Below are positions 52,504-62,337 of a stretch of DNA of 64,000 bases, piece by piece. The notes beneath the pieces were generated by a model that worked only from the letters and a program-made list of their open reading frames with translations, searched no databases and had not been told where the DNA came from. Within the stretch, counting starts at the first letter, position 1. Each line of letters opens with the position of its first letter. Origin of the DNA: Paenibacillus camelliae (GTDB taxonomy: Bacteria; Bacillota; Bacilli; Paenibacillales; Paenibacillaceae); the NCBI RefSeq assembly GCF_023715345.1, contig NZ_JAMBNY010000010.1, forward strand, positions 1 through 64,000, in the 5' to 3' direction. The position numbers and the translations under genes are program-made.

Positions 52504-54666
52504 TCACTGCTTCATACGCATTAATCGCATACTATTAAGTGAAACGGCCAGCGTAGCGCCAATATCTGCCGTAATGGCTATCCATAGCGTCAACCAGCCT
52601 GGAATAACGAGCAGCAAAGCAATCAACTTAATGCCGATGGAAAAGGCGATATTGATCTTAATGATCTGCATCGCTTTACGACTGAGCTTTACTGTAAATG
52701 GCAGCTTGCTTAAGTCATCCGCCATCAGGGCGATATCTGCCGTCTCCAGCGCGGTGTCTGTTCCCGCTCCCCCCATCGCAATACCAACGCTTGAGGCAGC
52801 GAGCGCTGGCGCATCATTGACACCATCGCCTACCATCGCTACTTTGCCGTAACGCTCTTGCAGCTGCTTCACTCGCTGAAGCTTCTCTTCTGGCATCAGC
52901 TCAGCCTCAATATTCGTTACTCCTGCTTCTCGGCCAATATATTGCGCTGTGCTGTGTGCATCGCCTGTCAGCATAACCGTCTGCTTAATACCTAGCGCTT
53001 GTAGCTCCTGCAGCACTTTCCGACTTGAACTGCGAAGCTTATCGGCTACTGCAATTAATGCTAATACACGGTTATCCATCCCTGCCAGCATGACCGTTTT
53101 GCCCTGCTGCTGAAGCTCATCAATTCGCTGCTGCAGCGATTGTGGCAGCCGGATAGCAAGCTCCTCTGTAAATAATCTCGGACTCCCTACATAGAACGTA
53201 GTCCCTTGAACGCTGCCGCTAATCCCTTTACCTGTTATCGCGGTAAAGCCTTCAACTTTAACTGCTGAATCGTCAACGTCCTCTTCATGTGCCTTATTTA
53301 CAATGGCTGAAGCAAGCGGATGCTGCGAGCGATGCTCCAGTGCAGCAATAATCGCCAGCAGCTGATCGGCGTCTGCTTCCTCAAGCACCTCATAATCCGT
53401 TACGCTTGGCACACCTTCCGTTAGCGTTCCGGTCTTATCGAAGGCAACAGCTTTCACTGAGCCCATTTCTTCTAGATAGATCCCGCCCTTAATTAACACA
53501 CCTTGTTTAGCGGCATTACCAATCGCAGATACAATCGAGATTGGTGTTGATATTACTAATGCGCATGGGCAACCCACCACAAGCACCGCAAGCCCTTGAT
53601 ACACCCAAGTCGACCATGATCCATCCAACCATAGTGGAGGCAGCACAGCAACAAGCGCAGCAACGAGCATAATAGCGGGTGTATAGACTTTAGCGAATTT
53701 ATCGATAAATGCTTGGGCAGGTGCACGCTCAGCTTGCGCTTCCTCTACGAGATGGATGATTCGTGCAATCGTTGTATCCTCAACATGCTTCGTAATTTCA
53801 ACCTCGATCCAGCCTTCTCCATTCAGAGTACCAGCAAACACCTCATCGCCAACCCCCTTGGCGGCAGGAATCGATTCCCCTGTAATGGCTGCTTGGTTAA
53901 CTGCAGATTGACCTTGAACAACGAGTCCATCCATAGCGATCTTCTGACCAGGCTTAACGAGCATAATATCGCCGATTATAATCTCTTCTACTGCAACCAT
54001 TTGCTCTTGATTGCCACGGCGTATTAACGCTTCCTTAGGCGCAATATCCATAAGCTGCCGGATAGATTGTCTTGCTCGATTCATCGAATAACGCTCTAGC
54101 GCCTCACTAACCGCAAACAGGATAACAACGACAGCGATTTCAGCCCATTCTCCAATAATGGCGCCACCGATCACGGCAACGGTCATAAGCGTACGCATAT
54201 CAAAATCTAATCGCAGCAAATTTTGCAAGCCTATCTTTAGCAGCTTAGCACCGCTAATCATTGTTGCTGCAAGAAACAATAAGATCGTAACGAGATTTTG
54301 CTCACCATTGATGCCGTAGGACAAGTAACCTAGCACGATAAGCAGTACTGAATATAGCAGCAAATGATAGGTCTGCCAGAACGAGGGCTTTTCCTTCGCT
54401 TCATTAGATGTAGCTGCAGCAGAGCGGCTACTAGCCGGTTCATCAGTCGTAATTTTCAATGATTCGAATGCCCCTGCCTGCTCCAGCTGAGCAATTGTAA
54501 CGCTGCCGGCAACTGAAATTTTTGAAGCGCCAAAGTTCACTTTAGCATCCTGCACCCCTTCGATTTCCTTTACGTTACGTTCAAATTTGCCGGCGCAATT
54601 CGCACAGGTAAAGCCTTCCACGCGATAGGAGTGATAGGTGTTCGCTTGCTCGCTTCCATTACTCAT
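52504..54666 (-). CDS. cadA: Zn/Cd/Pb-exporting P1B-type ATPase
   Basis: A 720-aa metal pump. One N-terminal metal-binding domain with FTCANCAG (CxxC near 19-22), an actuator TGES, the membrane site CPC in [11 protein letters not shown] (near 369-371), DKTGTLTEG with the phosphorylated Asp (near 412), HP in [13 protein letters not shown] and [11 protein letters not shown]. The CPCALV form, together with a CadC-type repressor, points to divalent Zn/Cd/Pb and not copper. The ATG overlaps the regulator's end by eight bases. Confidence 0.94.
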   Translation of the reverse strand: MSNGSEQANTYHSYRVEGFTCANCAGKFERNVKEIEGVQDAKVNFGASKISVAGSVTIAQLEQAGAFESLKITTDEPASSRSAAATSNEAKEKPSFWQTYHLLLYSVLLIVLGYLSYGINGEQNLVTILLFLAATMISGAKLLKIGLQNLLRLDFDMRTLMTVAVIGGAIIGEWAEIAVVVILFAVSEALERYSMNRARQSIRQLMDIAPKEALIRRGNQEQMVAVEEIIIGDIMLVKPGQKIAMDGLVVQGQSAVNQAAITGESIPAAKGVGDEVFAGTLNGEGWIEVEITKHVEDTTIARIIHLVEEAQAERAPAQAFIDKFAKVYTPAIMLVAALVAVLPPLWLDGSWSTWVYQGLAVLVVGCPCALVISTPISIVSAIGNAAKQGVLIKGGIYLEEMGSVKAVAFDKTGTLTEGVPSVTDYEVLEEADADQLLAIIAALEHRSQHPLASAIVNKAHEEDVDDSAVKVEGFTAITGKGISGSVQGTTFYVGSPRLFTEELAIRLPQSLQQRIDELQQQGKTVMLAGMDNRVLALIAVADKLRSSSRKVLQELQALGIKQTVMLTGDAHSTAQYIGREAGVTNIEAELMPEEKLQRVKQLQERYGKVAMVGDGVNDAPALAASSVGIAMGGAGTDTALETADIALMADDLSKLPFTVKLSRKAMQIIKINIAFSIGIKLIALLLVIPGWLTLWIAITADIGATLAVSLNSMRLMRMKQ

Positions 54667-55018
54667 GATGCTTCAGCTCCTTGCTATGTTCTAATGCGAT
54701 TCCCATTAATGAGCGAACATGATCATCATCTAAACAATAAAAAGCTAGCTTACCCTCCTTACGAAACTTCACCAGACCACTTTTATTCATGGCACGTAAA
54801 TGATGGGAGGTTGTCGCAACGGTCGCACCGATAATATGGGCTATATCACAAACACATAGCTCCTCTGATTGGCATAAGGCATAAATAATTTTCGAGCGAT
54901 TCACATCGGCTAACGCCTTGAACAGCTGCGATACAAGCTGAAGCTCCTCAAGCTTGATCGCCGCTTGAATGCTGGTAACCTTCTCTTCGTTATAGCAATA
55001 CGTTTCACATAGGCTCAT
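54659..55018 (-). CDS. cadC: ArsR/SmtB-family metal repressor (CadC type)
   Basis: 119 aa from the ATG at 55018, with AGAGGTG upstream; the longer frame to 55114 would remove the promoter. The winged helix-turn-helix is clear ([65 protein letters not shown]). ELCVCD supplies the alpha-3 metal cysteines, and N-terminal Cys residues ([11 protein letters not shown]) complete the CadC-like thiolate site. It represses cadA until Cd, Pb or Zn binds. Confidence 0.93.
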   Translation of the reverse strand: MSLCETYCYNEEKVTSIQAAIKLEELQLVSQLFKALADVNRSKIIYALCQSEELCVCDIAHIIGATVATTSHHLRAMNKSGLVKFRKEGKLAFYCLDDDHVRSLMGIALEHSKELKHHE

Positions 55019-55034
55019 GCCGTTCACCTCTTCA

Positions 55035-55054
55035 TTCAAACATTTGCTTGAATA
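55035..55054 (-). promoter_or_regulatory. CadC/ArsR-type operator
   Basis: ATTCAAACATTTGCTTGAAT is an imperfect dyad of the TTCAA...TTGAA class used by ArsR/CadC repressors, 17 bp before the cadC start. Confidence 0.65.
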
Positions 55055-55292
55055 TACTATAAGCTTTACCCTTACTTTATTCAAGCTGAGGTTAGAATGA
55101 ATGTTGTCTAACATAATGTTTCCAGTATATAAGGAATTTACTCGACATTCTTAAGCACTTCTTATGTAGCGTTATATCGTTGTTATGTTCATTACTCCAA
55201 CTAGAACCCCGAATCAATTATTTGAATGCAACCAATCTTAAATGATACAATGATATAGGTGCACAGTAACTTATAGGAGGTTTACCGTATCC

Positions 55293-55913
55293 ATGTATAA
55301 GACCATTATTTTTGATGTTGACGGAACACTTATAAATACAGAAGATGCGGTTTTGGGCTCACTTCAAAAGCTCCTAAAGATAGATTACAACAAGGATATT
55401 GAACGCTCAAAATTGTCCTTTGTATTAGGGATTCCAGGTTCCGATTCATTGCCTAAACTAGGAATAGATAATATTGATAAGGCTAATGAAAGATGGAATT
55501 TTTTTATGAAAGACTTCTATCATTTAATTCATGTATACAATGAAATCAATAATCTTTTAGATACACTAATGATTAAGGGGGTAAACCAAGGTATTGTCAC
55601 ATCAAAAACGACACAAGAACTTAAAGACGATTTTGTACCATTTGGTCTAATGAAATATCTTTCATACATAGTTTGTGCAGATGATACGAAGAAACATAAA
55701 CCAAATCCAGAACCACTTTTGAAATTTTTAGAGATTTCAAAAGCTGAACCCTCATCTTCAATTTACATAGGAGACACGATTTACGATTATGAATGTGCCA
55801 GAGATGCTGGTGTTGATTTTGGTTTAGCTTTATGGGGATGTAAAAATCATGAAAACATACCGGCAAAATATAAGTTTGAAAAGCCGTTAGATATACTGAA
55901 CTTTGTAGATTAG
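55293..55913 (+). CDS. HAD-superfamily hydrolase (phosphoglycolate phosphatase-like)
   Basis: A 206-aa cytoplasmic phosphatase. Motif I DVDGTLINT (near 8-16) holds the nucleophile Asp, motif II the Thr/Ser in GIVTSKT (near 97), motif III Lys in KHKPNPEPL and motif IV IGDTIYDYECARDAG. The cap between about 17 and 85 is of the C1 helical type. It is AT-richer than its neighbours (near 33-35 percent GC by eye), a possible sign of transfer. GGAGG precedes the ATG at a long spacing. A terminator follows. Confidence 0.9.
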   Translation: MYKTIIFDVDGTLINTEDAVLGSLQKLLKIDYNKDIERSKLSFVLGIPGSDSLPKLGIDNIDKANERWNFFMKDFYHLIHVYNEINNLLDTLMIKGVNQGIVTSKTTQELKDDFVPFGLMKYLSYIVCADDTKKHKPNPEPLLKFLEISKAEPSSSIYIGDTIYDYECARDAGVDFGLALWGCKNHENIPAKYKFEKPLDILNFVD

Positions 55914-55933
55914 GTTAGAAACATTCCATACAA

Positions 55934-55987
55934 CAAAAAAAGACCTTCTTGCACTGCTCTATCGCAGTAGCTAGAAGGTCTTCTTTA
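55934..55987 (+). terminator. Terminator of the HAD gene
   Basis: AAGACCTTCT / AGAAGGTCTT with inner ACTGC/GCAGT pairing and TTCTTTATT. Confidence 0.8.
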
Positions 55988-56113
55988 TTCTATATTAACG
56001 ATATAGATTACTGTTTCCGATACATCTTTCTACTATTTCAGACACTCTCGTTCAGATGTCACACGCCAAACGTTAGCTTCTGTCGCGTTAGCCTTCCATT
56101 GAAGCAATGACGT

Positions 56114-57169
56114 TCAAGCTTGCTGCTTCGCAGGCGCTGCAATTGCTCGGAGTGATGCCGAGCTTTTTCTAACCATCAGCTTAGGCTCAATAACGGTATG
56201 CTTCTTCACTTTCTCTTGATTCATCATCCGTTGCAACACCTGAATCGCCGTACGTCCAAGCTCATTTGCCTCCTGCGATACGGTCGTAATCTCTGGTATA
56301 AAATGATGCGCAAGCGGAATATCGTCAAAGCCGACAATTGACATATCCTCTGGCACCTGAACGCCATGATCAATTGCGGTTTTAATCGCACCAATCGCTA
56401 CAAAATCATTGACACAGAACACTGCGGTAGGCTGCTTCTTCAAAGAAAGCAAATGCTCCATTTGCTTCCGTCCGGAATCGATGGAAAAGCTATCCGGCAG
56501 GATCCACTCCTCACGTACTGTTAGTCCAGCATCCTTCAAAGTCTTCTTGAAGGCACGCAGCTTACTGGAGGTCGTACTCATATGCATCTCACCGCCTAAA
56601 AAGGCGATGTGCTTATGTCCATTATCGATAAGATACTGTACAGCCATACACGCCCCCTTGTATTCATCGGTGGCTACTCGGGTTAGTACGTTACCTTTTA
56701 CAGTACCATTAATCAGCACGGTAGGAATCGATGATGCATGCTGAATAAGCTCTTGATCCAGCTCCTCATCACCATTTTTAAGATTGATTCGGCCTCCGAG
56801 AAATAACATGCCATCTACGCGTCGTTCGCGCAGCATGCTTAAATACGCCGATTCCTTCTCATAATTACCGATTGCGTTCATCAATAGAAACGTATGCCCT
56901 GTTGAATATGCTTCCGTTTCAGCACCAGCCAACACCTCTGTATAGAACGGGTTAGTCAGATCCGGAACAATAATGCCTATAATTCCCGTTTCCTTCTTCA
57001 ACAGGCTCCGTGCCATAGCATTCGGCTGAAATTGATATTGCTGAATGAGTGCTTCTATTTTTTTGCGTGTTGAATCCTTAACAGGTGCCGTATCATTAAT
57101 TACCCTAGACACCGTTGCCACAGATACATTGGCAAGCTTGGCAATATCGTATATTGTCATCTGCTTCAT
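56114..57169 (-). CDS. LacI-family transcriptional regulator
   Basis: About 351 aa from the ATG at 57169; a GTG directly before it (57172) is possible, with GGAGG seven bases upstream. The N-terminal LacI helix-turn-helix (TIYDIAKLANVSVATVSRVIND) and hinge are intact. The periplasmic-binding-like sensor domain (about 60-340: GIIGIIVPDLTNPFYTEVLAGAE, VGFDDIPLAHHFIPEITTVSQ) ends in the usual region. It is downstream of the GH35 gene on the same strand and separated by a hairpin, so it probably regulates the galactoside genes. CcpA-specific features were not seen. Confidence 0.9.
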   Translation of the reverse strand: MKQMTIYDIAKLANVSVATVSRVINDTAPVKDSTRKKIEALIQQYQFQPNAMARSLLKKETGIIGIIVPDLTNPFYTEVLAGAETEAYSTGHTFLLMNAIGNYEKESAYLSMLRERRVDGMLFLGGRINLKNGDEELDQELIQHASSIPTVLINGTVKGNVLTRVATDEYKGACMAVQYLIDNGHKHIAFLGGEMHMSTTSSKLRAFKKTLKDAGLTVREEWILPDSFSIDSGRKQMEHLLSLKKQPTAVFCVNDFVAIGAIKTAIDHGVQVPEDMSIVGFDDIPLAHHFIPEITTVSQEANELGRTAIQVLQRMMNQEKVKKHTVIEPKLMVRKSSASLRAIAAPAKQQA

Positions 57170-57271
57170 CACAGTAGAACCTCCGAACTAATGTCCACAT
57201 ATTACTTTCACATATTATAGCAAAAATAATTAAAACCTAACATATTTATACATATTTATATACATGTGACA

Positions 57272-57300
57272 GTAGGTTCGTGCACAATACACGAACCTAC
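57272..57300. terminator. Hairpin between GH35 and LacI-type genes
   Basis: Perfect stem GTAGGTTCGTG / CACGAACCTAC with a 7-nt loop, 14 bp past the GH35 stop. It has no good T-run on the minus strand. Confidence 0.55.
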
Positions 57301-57313
57301 TACTTTATTACTA

Positions 57314-60067
57314 TTAGATTAGAACATGACTTTTCAGCTCTGTCCATGGCATAGATGTGTGATTGTCAAACAGCAGCTTTACGCGATGCGGCAATCTTCC
57401 CTGCTCATCGAACAGCTCAAGCGTATTGATCCCATCGTTTAGCCAAGCAAGCGGCAGCTTATAATCCTCCTGCGGACCAACCTGCCAATATCGTCCAAGG
57501 TTTCTGCCATTCAACCTAATAAAGCCCTTGCTCATTCCTGTTAGACGCAGCTTCAGCCTAGCATGAGTTGGCATATCCGCTTGCGACCAAGTAAAGCTGC
57601 AGCGCTGCCACGCTGGTCCTCCCTTTTGCTGGCTCGAGGCCGATCGCTCGCTGACTTGTAAATCACCCAGTGAGACAACCTGCCACGGGTCCAGTCGATG
57701 CTGCTCATCGCATACAATAAGCTGCAATCGATCAATCGGAGAAGCTACATACTCCATTTCGAACGCATTCGATCCAGCTTGCAGATAGGAAGTGAGGTCT
57801 GCCGTATGGAATTTAAACCAATTTGCATAGCCTTCGAGCTCAACGTTAACCCCATTAATTTTCAGTGGTAAGCTTATTGCTCCAACAAGCAATACACGCT
57901 TGCCTGCTTCCATATGCCATGTCTTTTTTAACGTTTTAGTATCGCCCACAGCATTCACTTGCGACAAATCCACCATGGCATTCTCTAGCTGCCAACCACT
58001 GCGGAAATCAACAACGTCTGCATCTTTATACACAGCGCCTGAAATTCCTTTCTCCTCACCAAGATAAGGCGAAAAATTCAATCGGCCCATATGCTGCACG
58101 AGAAATTGAAGCTGATTACGTCCCTGCGGCAGCTGCAAGCGAATGCTTCCAGCTCCGACATCCCTTATGAACCCTTGCTCCTTACCGTTAACGTATACGC
58201 GCACAGGGTCCTGCAGAGCTGAGATCGCAATCGTTGTTTCACCTGCGTGATCACAATGCAGCTCATGGGAATATAGCAAGTATCCTGCTTCTTGACCAAA
58301 TTCTGCAAAGCCAACTGGACGCTGCAGCACAATTCCACATGGGCTGCTTAGCATAACCTGTGAGCTGGACCAGCTCGTTAGCTGCGGCACTTCAGCCTGA
58401 GTCATAGTATTGCGGCTGCTCAGGGATGCCGGTGAATTATAAGAGAAGCTGCTGCTTTGTTCATCAATGTATAGCGTTGTTCTGCTATCATCCTGTGCCC
58501 CTTCCAGCACTCCCTCTGCAGTAATTGAGATATCCTTGCAGCCAATAATCCAGTCCGCCGTTGAATGACTAACCCGCCAAGCTTGTTTCGTGCTCTCTGC
58601 ATTCAACACGACAAGCTCTACGAGTCGACCGTTCACCTTCATAGTAATAAGCTGTGGCTCCTCGAAGCTATAGAGGTCAAGCAGTAATTGCCTTTCATTA
58701 TGCCATGTATATCGAACAGACGGATAATCACTCGCTGTCCACTCCAGCTCATCAACAGCTTCAAGCAGCACAGACAATCGCTGTCCCTTACCACCGCTAA
58801 TGATTAGCACCTGACGATTCGCATAACTTTCATTGCCAATAAGATAGCCACCCATCGTTAGGCTTAGACCGTCCATTACGTTAATCCGATTCAGCACCGG
58901 AATCATCTGACCAGCTTCCAGTGTGATCGGTAACGTTAACTCATCATGCAGGGTAATAAAGAAGCTGTCCCGCTCCTCCTTCTTATTTTCCACAAACAGA
59001 AGCCGCTGCTCATCCATCTGAAGTCCAGCTATCGCTAGGCCTCCAGATGCTTTAATAGATGAGACATCTGCCTCCTGCGATTCCAATAGGAACGAAGACA
59101 TCACTCCAGTAAATTGTGACAGCTTCTTCGCTGAATAGTACTTTTCAGTCGTTCGCCCGTATTCATTAAGCGGCGCATCATAGTCGTAGGACGTGATCAT
59201 AAAAATATCGCTGCTGCCTACAGTTCTTCCGCCGTAGCTGCCAAAATTCGTTCCACCATAGAACATATAATGATTAATACCATCAAAGCCCGCTGCAATT
59301 GTCTCCAGCATTCTATTCTCATAAAGCAATTCTGTTTTCTGCAACGCTGCAGAGCCGCCCCAATGCTCGAACCATCCGGTCCAAAACTCTGTTACCAGCT
59401 TCGGAGTGTCTGGCTGCTTCGTTACTAATTGATTGTAATGATGCTTAGCACCTGACCAGAAGTTCGCACATTCAATCGTTTCCTCAGCCCCGCCGACACA
59501 CGTAATAAGAGGAACCTCTATTCCGCGAGCTAGCATGCCATCACGAAGCAAGCGCATATAGTTTTTACCGCGTTCACTCTCCGCCAGATAGCCGTATTCA
59601 TTCTCTACCTGAACGAGAATGACGTTCCCGCCCTTTGTTAGCTGCCGAGACGAGATGATTGGCAGCAGCTGATCAAAATAGCGAAATACGTAGCGTAAAT
59701 GCTCCTCATGATCGATGCGATATTGCATATTTTCCTTTGTAGATAACCACCAAGGATAACCGCCAAAATCCCACTCTGCACAGATGAATGGTCCTGGTCT
59801 AGCAATGACCCATAGTCCTAATTCAGCGCAAAGGTCGATAAATGCACCACAGTCGTAATCACCTTCAAAGTTAAAGCTGCCTTCCTCTGCTTCATGTACA
59901 TTCCAAGCAAAGTAAGTATCAATACAGTTCATGCCAGCAAGCTTAGCCTTTGTAAGTACGTCTCGCCATTCCTCCTTCGGCATGCGAAAATAATGAATTG
60001 CTGCACTATTAAGGAAAACGCGCTTGCCATCTATAACAAAACTTTTATTATCATACTGAATCGTCAT
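57314..60067 (-). CDS. GH35 beta-galactosidase, intracellular
   Basis: About 917 aa from the ATG at 60067, which has a GGTGA-type site eight bases upstream; a GTG at 60079 gives four more residues. The GH35 barrel (about 1-320) starts SFVIDGKRVFLNSAAIHYFRMPKEEWRD. The acid/base Glu is in VQVENEYGYLA and the nucleophile in LVTEFWTGWFEHWGG. Several beta-sandwich domains follow, with the jelly-roll repeats and a C-terminal galactose-binding-like segment (GFIRLNGRNLGRYWQVGPQEDYKLP). No signal peptide, so it acts on imported galactosides. It follows the permease genes across a 247-bp gap. Confidence 0.94.
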   Translation of the reverse strand: MTIQYDNKSFVIDGKRVFLNSAAIHYFRMPKEEWRDVLTKAKLAGMNCIDTYFAWNVHEAEEGSFNFEGDYDCGAFIDLCAELGLWVIARPGPFICAEWDFGGYPWWLSTKENMQYRIDHEEHLRYVFRYFDQLLPIISSRQLTKGGNVILVQVENEYGYLAESERGKNYMRLLRDGMLARGIEVPLITCVGGAEETIECANFWSGAKHHYNQLVTKQPDTPKLVTEFWTGWFEHWGGSAALQKTELLYENRMLETIAAGFDGINHYMFYGGTNFGSYGGRTVGSSDIFMITSYDYDAPLNEYGRTTEKYYSAKKLSQFTGVMSSFLLESQEADVSSIKASGGLAIAGLQMDEQRLLFVENKKEERDSFFITLHDELTLPITLEAGQMIPVLNRINVMDGLSLTMGGYLIGNESYANRQVLIISGGKGQRLSVLLEAVDELEWTASDYPSVRYTWHNERQLLLDLYSFEEPQLITMKVNGRLVELVVLNAESTKQAWRVSHSTADWIIGCKDISITAEGVLEGAQDDSRTTLYIDEQSSSFSYNSPASLSSRNTMTQAEVPQLTSWSSSQVMLSSPCGIVLQRPVGFAEFGQEAGYLLYSHELHCDHAGETTIAISALQDPVRVYVNGKEQGFIRDVGAGSIRLQLPQGRNQLQFLVQHMGRLNFSPYLGEEKGISGAVYKDADVVDFRSGWQLENAMVDLSQVNAVGDTKTLKKTWHMEAGKRVLLVGAISLPLKINGVNVELEGYANWFKFHTADLTSYLQAGSNAFEMEYVASPIDRLQLIVCDEQHRLDPWQVVSLGDLQVSERSASSQQKGGPAWQRCSFTWSQADMPTHARLKLRLTGMSKGFIRLNGRNLGRYWQVGPQEDYKLPLAWLNDGINTLELFDEQGRLPHRVKLLFDNHTSMPWTELKSHVLI

Positions 60068-60233
60068 AGCTGATCTCACCCATCCTATTTATTTGTTTAT
60101 GGCCTAGTCGATCTATCCATATCACACACCTGTAACCATCTTATTGAAATGGGTTACACAACCTACTATTAAATAGCAACTGTATGAGGCCAGATCAGCG
60201 TCAGTGATACCTATCGTCTGATCAAAAAGTGTA

Positions 60234-60292
60234 GTAACAAATCCGAACTTTATGAACATTCCGTAGACCCACAGGCCGTCCGGATTTGTCAC
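60234..60292 (-). promoter_or_regulatory. Hairpin between permease and GH35 genes
   Basis: GTAACAAATCCG / CGGATTTGTCAC, with one mismatch, encloses a 35-nt loop. AAAAA on the plus strand gives a T tract on the minus strand. It is a terminator or attenuator between transporter and enzyme genes. A 62-codon frame over the same place has no ribosome site and is not called. Confidence 0.5.
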
Positions 60293-60313
60293 CATTACAT
60301 CGCAAACCAAAAG

Positions 60314-61318
60314 TTAGCCAACAATACCTGACTGTTCAAAGTTCTGTACGAGTTTCTTCTGTACAGCGAAATAAATAATTAGCAATGGCAACAGATAAAT
60401 GAATGCTGCCGCTTGTTTCACCGCATCAAACGCAAACACATTAGCCCCGGGTACATTGTACCAAGTTTGCACAGCATACAAAATGTTGTCTACATTAGCC
60501 GGTGAAAAGGTCTGAGCTAGCTTAATGCTTAAGTACGGTCCATCTGGATGGAAAAAGCCAGTGTAGTAGGTATCCCCATAGTTCCATACAAAGGACAGTA
60601 TGCCAACTGTCATAATAGCCGGTATCGCATTAGGCAGACAAATTCGGAAATACGTCTGATAGAAGCCGCATCCATCAATGAGCGACGCCTCCTCCAGCTC
60701 CTTAGGCAGTCCTTTAAAGAATTGTCTAAAAATAAACACGAACATGCTCTGCTTCACACCAAAGCCGAAAACCGCCAATAAAATCAACGTAATCGGCTTA
60801 TTGATCAAATCAACCGTGCTGCCACTAATCGCCGTAAAGATGCCGAAAATATCAAAGTTTTTGAAGCTCAAATATTGTGATATGAGCAAGGACTGAGGCG
60901 GCACAACGAATGTAAGAATGACGAGAAACATGACAATGTTTCTTCCCCAAAAATTCACTCTGCCAAGCGTATAGCCTGCAAGCGCACAGACAAAGATTTG
61001 GATAGCTGCAATCATAGCCGAGTAGAGAATCGATTGTACCATCGGCATCCCATTGCCAAACACCAGTCTTATTGCGGCTTCAAAGCTGACAATGGAAAAC
61101 TCCATCGGCACCCAGACCACATCAGGATTCCCTAGATCCTCTAGGTTATTGAACACGGTCGGTATTAGCTTAATTAACGGATACAGAATGGCAAAGCCAA
61201 GACCGACAATCAACGATATGAACGCATACCAGAAAAGAATTTTCTTAAAGCTCTCTTTTACGTTGTATAAATTTAATTGCTTTGTTTGCTTTCTTGTTGA
61301 TGTTTTAGTTTGAGTCAT
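60314..61318 (-). CDS. Carbohydrate ABC transporter permease (MalG type)
   Basis: A 334-aa membrane protein with six predicted helices. A basic N terminus precedes the first helix, and the EAA loop EEASLIDGCGFYQTYFRICLPNAIPAI is near 209-235. It is about 40 residues longer than the usual MalG because of extended loops around helix 2 and 5. Its ATG lies inside the end of the preceding permease gene (14-bp overlap). It imports the substrate of the GH35 enzyme, probably a beta-galactoside. Confidence 0.9.
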   Translation of the reverse strand: MTQTKTSTRKQTKQLNLYNVKESFKKILFWYAFISLIVGLGFAILYPLIKLIPTVFNNLEDLGNPDVVWVPMEFSIVSFEAAIRLVFGNGMPMVQSILYSAMIAAIQIFVCALAGYTLGRVNFWGRNIVMFLVILTFVVPPQSLLISQYLSFKNFDIFGIFTAISGSTVDLINKPITLILLAVFGFGVKQSMFVFIFRQFFKGLPKELEEASLIDGCGFYQTYFRICLPNAIPAIMTVGILSFVWNYGDTYYTGFFHPDGPYLSIKLAQTFSPANVDNILYAVQTWYNVPGANVFAFDAVKQAAAFIYLLPLLIIYFAVQKKLVQNFEQSGIVG

Positions 61319-62234
61319 ATGGCTTCACCACCCTGTTAATAACTAGCATCAAGATCAATAAATCGATTAATACATTCAATAAATAGACAACGGAAAGCGC
61401 AGAACCCGTACCAATACTATTTTTATTAAATGCGAAATAATAGATTTCCGTCGAGATGGTCGATTTAAGAAACATATCCACGAACGTATAAATCATCGCA
61501 AATAACATAATGTTTGCAAGTAGCGGCAATGTAATTTTCCAGAATACCTCGTAGCCGTTCGCTCCCTCGATTTTAGCCACTTCATATAGGGAGGCATTAA
61601 TCGACTGTAACCCTGCTAGAAAAATGAGTGTTTGCACGCCTGTTTGTGAGATAAGCAAAAACACACCGTTAATTAGCTCCGAAATAAATCTTGTAACGTC
61701 ACGCGGCAAGAAGGTATATTCTCTTAGGAAGTTTAATATAAACCCATTGTCAAACGTTTCTGTGATCGAAGCGTTTGCTACATCGCCACCTGTTGTCACT
61801 AGTGTTAAATCAACAACGACCTTCAACCCTAGTACGATTGGCAGGAAGAAGATAACGCGAGCAAGTCCACGCCCCTTAAAATTAGCATTTACAAGGATCG
61901 CACAGAACAAGCTAAAAATAACGATTACGGGCGTATTGATGAAAATATCTACATTCTCATCCGTAAATATCCGTAAAAACTGCGTACTTTGGCTTGAAAC
62001 TTCCGTCGTGAACAAATCAATGAAGTTTTGAAAGCCAACATATTCAAGGCTCATCCCTCCGGAATCAGCAACGCCAACCTTATGGAATGAATACTTAATT
62101 GTGCTTATTAACGGATTTACAAAAAACAATATAAATCCAAGCAACCAAGGAAGCACAAAGATGATACCGTGAATCTTTCGCATATTCATATGTGAGATCT
62201 GAAATCTCCTGCTTTTATGTGCGGTATCTTCCAT
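61305..62234 (-). CDS. Carbohydrate ABC transporter permease (MalF type)
   Basis: About 309 aa from the ATG at 62234, which has AGGAGG seven bases upstream; the longer frame to 62327 runs through the intercistronic hairpins and is rejected. It has six predicted helices and an EAA-like loop YEVAKIEGANGYEVFWKITLPLLANIM (near 226-252). Long external segment between helices 2 and 3 to 4 (TETFDNGFILNFLREYTFLPRDVTRFISELING). Overlaps the next permease gene. Confidence 0.9.
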   Translation of the reverse strand: MEDTAHKSRRFQISHMNMRKIHGIIFVLPWLLGFILFFVNPLISTIKYSFHKVGVADSGGMSLEYVGFQNFIDLFTTEVSSQSTQFLRIFTDENVDIFINTPVIVIFSLFCAILVNANFKGRGLARVIFFLPIVLGLKVVVDLTLVTTGGDVANASITETFDNGFILNFLREYTFLPRDVTRFISELINGVFLLISQTGVQTLIFLAGLQSINASLYEVAKIEGANGYEVFWKITLPLLANIMLFAMIYTFVDMFLKSTISTEIYYFAFNKNSIGTGSALSVVYLLNVLIDLLILMLVINRVVKPYDSN

Positions 62235-62249
62235 TACCCAACCTCCTAA

Positions 62250-62325
62250 AGCGTTTTGCTTTCCCGAATGAATATACTTCTTAGCAGCAAAACGCTGCTT
62301 CGGAAGCACACTCTTAGCGTTTTGC
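62250..62325 (-). promoter_or_regulatory. Three-arm alternative hairpin in the intercistronic gap
   Basis: Three related arms occur in the gap between the DUF5696 stop and the permease start. AGCGTTTTGCT at 62250-62260 and AGCGTTTTGC at 62316-62325 can each pair with AGCAAAACGCT at 62286-62296. The arm nearest the gene abuts the AGGAGG site of the permease. The two pairings exclude each other. Confidence 0.65.
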
Positions 62326-62337
62326 ATTCAAGAATAA

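Noticed and set aside
60122-60310. A 62-codon minus-strand frame between the permease and GH35 genes
   Set aside because: No ribosome site precedes it, and it runs through an obvious inverted repeat (60234-60292). It is better explained as a hairpin-containing spacer.
62235-62327. N-terminal extension of the MalF-type permease
   Set aside because: It would translate the three-arm hairpin region. The ATG at 62234 has AGGAGG at ideal spacing.
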